NCBI GenBank assembly: GCA_903921835.1
Contig: CAIXRL010000630.1
Span: forward strand, 1 to 17,653
From: Candidatus Eiseniibacteriota bacterium
Lineage (GTDB): Bacteria; Eisenbacteria; RBG-16-71-46
Direction: 5' to 3'
DNA length: 17,653 bases
Part shown: one piece after another, positions 14,677 to 17,653 of the stretch
How the letters are laid out: each line of letters opens with the position of its first letter
How positions within the stretch are numbered: the first letter of the stretch is position 1
Position numbers and translations under genes: made by a program
The notes under the pieces: model-generated
The model's database searches: none
Seen by the model: only the letters and a program-made list of their open reading frames with translations
Told to the model about the DNA's origin: nothing

Positions 14677-16632
14677 ATGAACCGGGTCCTTCCCACCTCC
14701 GCGAGCGCGATCGTTTCGCTCGCCGGTGCTGCCTGCGCCTCACCTGCGCAATCCACGGTCCACCTGCTGCTCCCCGTCGAGGTCTACGAGGAGAAGGTGT
14801 ACGCCTCGTGGCTCGGGCAGATCGCGGGAAACGTCTACGGGCTCGGCTAGGAGTTCCGCTTCATCGACCAGCCGGGCCCGGAAGCGATGCCCTACGGGTT
14901 CGCGGAGCCGATGCTGCGCCGCGTGGCGGAAGTGGACGGCGCGTTCTCGGACGACGACACCGACATCGAGTACATGTACCTGCTGCAGATGGAGAAGCAC
15001 GGCATCGAACCGACCTACAGGCAGCTGGCCGGGGCGTGGAAGCACCACGTGCGCGAGCGCATCTGGGTGGCGAACCGGGTCGCGCTGTACCACGTGCTCG
15101 AGGGGCTCGACCCGCCGCTCACGGGTATGAAGGAGTACAACGACCAGTGGTTCCAGATCGATCCGCAACTCGTGAACGAGATCTGGGCCGTGACCGCGCC
15201 GGGCATGGTGGACTATGCCGCCGGCAAGTCGGACTGGGCGGCGCGCATCGTCGCGGATGGTTTCGGCGTGGAGCCCACCGTGTGCTACGGCGGGATGTAC
15301 TCGGCGGCGTTCTTCGAGAGCGATGTCGAGAGGCTGGTGGACGCGGGCGTGGCGGCACTCCCCCCGGGCAGCCGGTTCGCCGAGACGGTGCGCTTCGTGC
15401 GCGAGCAGGTGAAGCGACACCCGGACGACTGGCGCGCGGCGCGGGCGGCGCTCGCCACGCGCTGCTTCGGCGAGTTCGACTACAACCGCGGCGCGTGGCC
15501 GGTGACTGACGCCAACCTGAACGGCGCGTGCGCGATCATGGCGCTGCTCTACGGCAGGGGCGACGTGCAGCGCACGCTCGACCTGTGCTGCGGCATGGGT
15601 TTCGACGCCGACAACCAGGCCGCGACGATGACCGGCCTCCTGGGCATCGCCCGCGGTCTCGACGCGATCCCAAGGAGCCTGCTCTATCCGCTGCAGGACG
15701 CGACCTGGGCGCTCCCGTTCAACGACCGGTACGTCAACGTCACGCGCGAGGACCTGCCGGATGCCTCGATCCGCGACATGGCCCGGCGCATCGCGCTCCA
15801 GGGCGAGCGCGTGATCCTGGGCCACGGCGGCGCGCGGGTGACCGTCGGCGGCCGGGCATGCTACCGGATCCCCGTGGCCGCGCGCTTCAACCCGCCGTTC
15901 GAGTTGAGCCCCCCGCCGGTGCTGCGCGGCGCCACGGGCGAACCGATGCACTACCCGTTCTACACCGGCCGCGCGCCGGAAGCCGTCACGTGGAGCGTCG
16001 CAGGTGCCCTGCCGGAGGGAGTGACGCTCGAGGCCGGGCAGCTGGCGGGCTCGCCCGCGCACGCGGGGGTCAGCCGCTTCAGGGTCCGCGTCGCCGAGGG
16101 CGGTCACGTGCTCGAAGTCCCGGTCGAGGTGCGGATTCGCGGCGCGAACCTCGCGCCCGATGCGATCGAGGTGCTCTTCAACCCGGACGCGCGGGACCAT
16201 GACCTGTCGCTGCTGCGCGATGGGGACCGGCGCGAGCGCACGTACTACAGCATCGCCGATCACTCGCGACCCAGGCGGGACTGGTACGGCTACCGCTGGC
16301 GGGAGCCGCGCCGGATCTCGGCCCTGCGCTACAGCGTGGGCCGGCGGCAGGAATGGGGCGGCTGGTTCACGTCTCTTGGCGTCGAGTACCTCTCGCCCGC
16401 CGGCGACTGGCTGCCCGTGCGGCACCTGCGCATCGATCCGCTCCCGGACTTCGCCAACAGCCAGTGGCTCAAGACGAGCCGCGCCGACTACGACCTGTCG
16501 TTCGACCCGGTCGAGACGGTGGCCATGCGCATGATCGGCGACGCGGGAGGTATCGAGCCCGACGCGGGCAACCGGCCGCTCGGCATCCACTACTACACGG
16601 CGATCAGCGAACTCGGCGCGTACGAACGCTGA
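14677..16632 (+). pseudogene. Secreted ADP-ribosylglycohydrolase-family protein interrupted by in-frame UAG
   Basis: One frame runs from ATG 14677 (GAGGA just upstream, signal-like N-terminus MNRVLPTSASAIVSLAGAACAS) to TGA 16630-16632, broken only by TAG at 14848-14850 (codon 58). Family sequence continues straight across the stop: VYASWLGQIAGNVYGL before, EFRFIDQPGPEAMPYG after. The ADP-ribosylglycohydrolase metal sites are present: SDDDTD (91-96) and GFDADNQAA with D310 and D312. After about residue 400 come a putative-Ig segment (LPEGVTLEAGQLAGSP) and a discoidin-like sandwich (about 480-650). The export signal and glucanase neighbours suggest a carbohydrate or surface glycoconjugate substrate instead of cytoplasmic ADP-ribose. 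A restart at ATG 14887 has a poorly spaced ribosome site and would lose the signal peptide and first helix. Causes could be recent nonsense mutation, sequencing error or suppression. Confidence 0.8.
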
Positions 16633-16651
16633 GAGACACGTCGCCGCTCTC

Positions 16652-17653
16652 CTACCGCCCTGGCGCCACCGCCAGCTTGGGACTGCGGTCGGCGCGGAAC
16701 AGGCCCCAGTGCTTCTCGACCTCGGCGGGGTCGCTGCTGCCCTTCCAGTTCTCGTCGAACGCCTCGAAGACGAACGTCGTCGTGCGTGTCCTGCGGGCCC
16801 ACGCGGTGATCGCCTCGTAGAACGTCTTCTGTTCCGCTTCTCCCGGGCGCCCCTTGATGTAACGGGCCTGGTCGCCTTCCTTGCCCACGCCGGTGGCCCA
16901 GCCGGTCTCGCCGAGCACGACCGCGTGCCCGGGATGCTCCGAGCGGATCGCGTCGACGCTCCGCGAGGTCCAGTCCAGCGCCTCGTCGATCTGCCTGCCG
17001 TTCCACATGGGATGCGCGTGCATCACGATGAAGTCCACCTCGTCCGCCACGGCATGGCTCGCGGGCTTGTTCCAGAAGTTGAAGTCGTCCGCGGTCGTCA
17101 CCGGGACACGCGTGCGCGATCGCAACTCGCGGATGGCCGCGATCAGCGAATCGGGCGGCACGCGGTGATCCGACCACGACACCTGGGTCTCGTTGCCCAC
17201 GCAGATCGATGTGACGATCCCGGGAAACTCGCGGGCCAGGCGCACCGCCAGCTCGATCTCGGCGCGGTTGGCCTCGCGCGCCTCGGCAATCGTCTCGACC
17301 ACCGCGCCCGTCGAGTCGCGGCGGTCCGCCAACGCCACCCAGACGCCGAGCATGACCTGCATCGGCAAGTGCTCGTCACGGATCACGGACAGCACGGTCT
17401 TCGCGGCGCCCCTCGCGCCGTAGAGCCGGATGAGGCTCCAGCGCGGAGCCATCAAGTGGAGATCCTCGCGGACCTGCTCGCGCGTCGGCTGCTCGCCCGT
17501 CGGCGACTGGCCGTCGCGGTGCGGCCCGTAGGCGATCGCGTTGCCGATCCAGCGGCCGTGCAGGCGCGGCGTGAACGCGCGAACCCGGAACGGGCTCTGC
17601 CGCGGCGCGGCCGGCTGCGGCCCACCGTTCGCCACCGCGGCCCGCGGCGCCGG
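16652..17653 (-). CDS. GH17 beta-1,3-glucanase, 5' end beyond the window
   Basis: The frame runs from TAG (plus coordinates 16652-16654) to the right edge with no in-frame stop. The N-terminus is therefore missing, although a GTG at 17633-17635 is a possible start. Numbering from that GTG, the barrel shows WIGNAIAYGP, a HLMAPRWSLIRLYG strand, acid/base E149 in CVGNETQ, VMHAHPMW, nucleophile E243 in VLGETGWATG, and FVFEAFDENWKG near the end. These match family GH17 (endo-1,3-beta-glucosidases and related bacterial enzymes). The residues at the edge (PAPRAA, then NGGPQPAAP) look like an Ala/Pro linker that would follow a signal peptide or lipobox outside the window. It converges on the ADPRH gene with 19 nt between stops, so it has its own promoter. 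It probably completes the laminarin-degrading set. Confidence 0.88.
   Translation of the reverse strand, partial: PAPRAAVANGGPQPAAPRQSPFRVRAFTPRLHGRWIGNAIAYGPHRDGQSPTGEQPTREQVREDLHLMAPRWSLIRLYGARGAAKTVLSVIRDEHLPMQVMLGVWVALADRRDSTGAVVETIAEAREANRAEIELAVRLAREFPGIVTSICVGNETQVSWSDHRVPPDSLIAAIRELRSRTRVPVTTADDFNFWNKPASHAVADEVDFIVMHAHPMWNGRQIDEALDWTSRSVDAIRSEHPGHAVVLGETGWATGVGKEGDQARYIKGRPGEAEQKTFYEAITAWARRTRTTTFVFEAFDENWKGSSDPAEVEKHWGLFRADRSPKLAVAPGR

Noticed and set aside
14848..14850. Pyrrolysine or general UAG recoding
   Set aside because: Two other genes in the window (VIT-vWA and GH17) use TAG as their stop. After the VIT TAG the frame runs only 16 unrelated codons to a TGA.
14887..16632. ADPRH gene beginning at ATG 14887
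   Set aside because: The only upstream purine run (GGAAG) is about 2 nt from the ATG. Such a start would remove the signal peptide and conserved first helix, which are encoded in the same frame just upstream of the TAG.

Overview
The window is GC-rich bacterial DNA. No rRNA, tRNA or CRISPR is visible. The organism looks like a member of the FCB superphylum or a neighbouring GC-rich lineage such as Eisenbacteria or Gemmatimonadota. This is an inference from the FlgD-like/T9SS-style C-terminal Ig module on a secreted glycosidase (motif NPF...GVYFYRL...GKVVLV), the high GC, and the mix of secreted beta-glucanases with an envelope-sensing two-component system.

Left edge (1-1745): the 3' end of a plus-strand gene with visibly AT-richer codons abuts a truncated IS4-type insertion sequence. 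The IS carries a transposase whose catalytic core is intact but whose C-terminus is lost, plus an overlapping upstream accessory ORF. A textbook -35/-10 pair lies immediately upstream of the accessory ORF and implies a leaderless mRNA.

Middle left, minus strand (1750-7770): a compact probable operon read right to left. It encodes a Spy/CpxP-like periplasmic LTxxQ protein, an OmpR-type response regulator, a sensor histidine kinase, a short metallo-beta-lactamase-like ORF with a damaged metal motif, and a VIT plus von Willebrand factor A protein. The last junctions are start/stop overlaps (TGATG and ATGA). The layout suggests an envelope or metal stress circuit with a periplasmic feedback protein, and an MBL/VIT-vWA pair as passengers or outputs.

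Middle, plus strand (7982-10696): a small protein with a collagen-like Gly-X-Y tract encoded by seven 18-bp repeats, divergent from the Spy operon and followed by a very strong GNRA-capped hairpin. Next is a probable lipoprotein in which a duplicated helical domain is fused to a YbhB/YbcL (PEBP-like) domain.

Right, plus strand (11159-16632), with a convergent gene at 16652-17653: a beta-glucan (laminarin-type) degradation cluster. It holds GH16 endo-beta-1,3-glucanase with an accessory beta-sandwich and FlgD-like tail, GH30 (probably beta-1,6-acting), a secreted ADP-ribosylglycohydrolase-fold protein interrupted by an in-frame UAG, and a convergent GH17 beta-1,3-glucanase cut by the window edge. 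GH16, GH17 and GH30 together are the known enzyme trio for branched laminarin. No SusC/SusD pair or regulator lies within the window. A perfect 19-bp palindrome and a strong 5'-UTR hairpin precede the GH16 gene and are the best candidates for control of the cluster.
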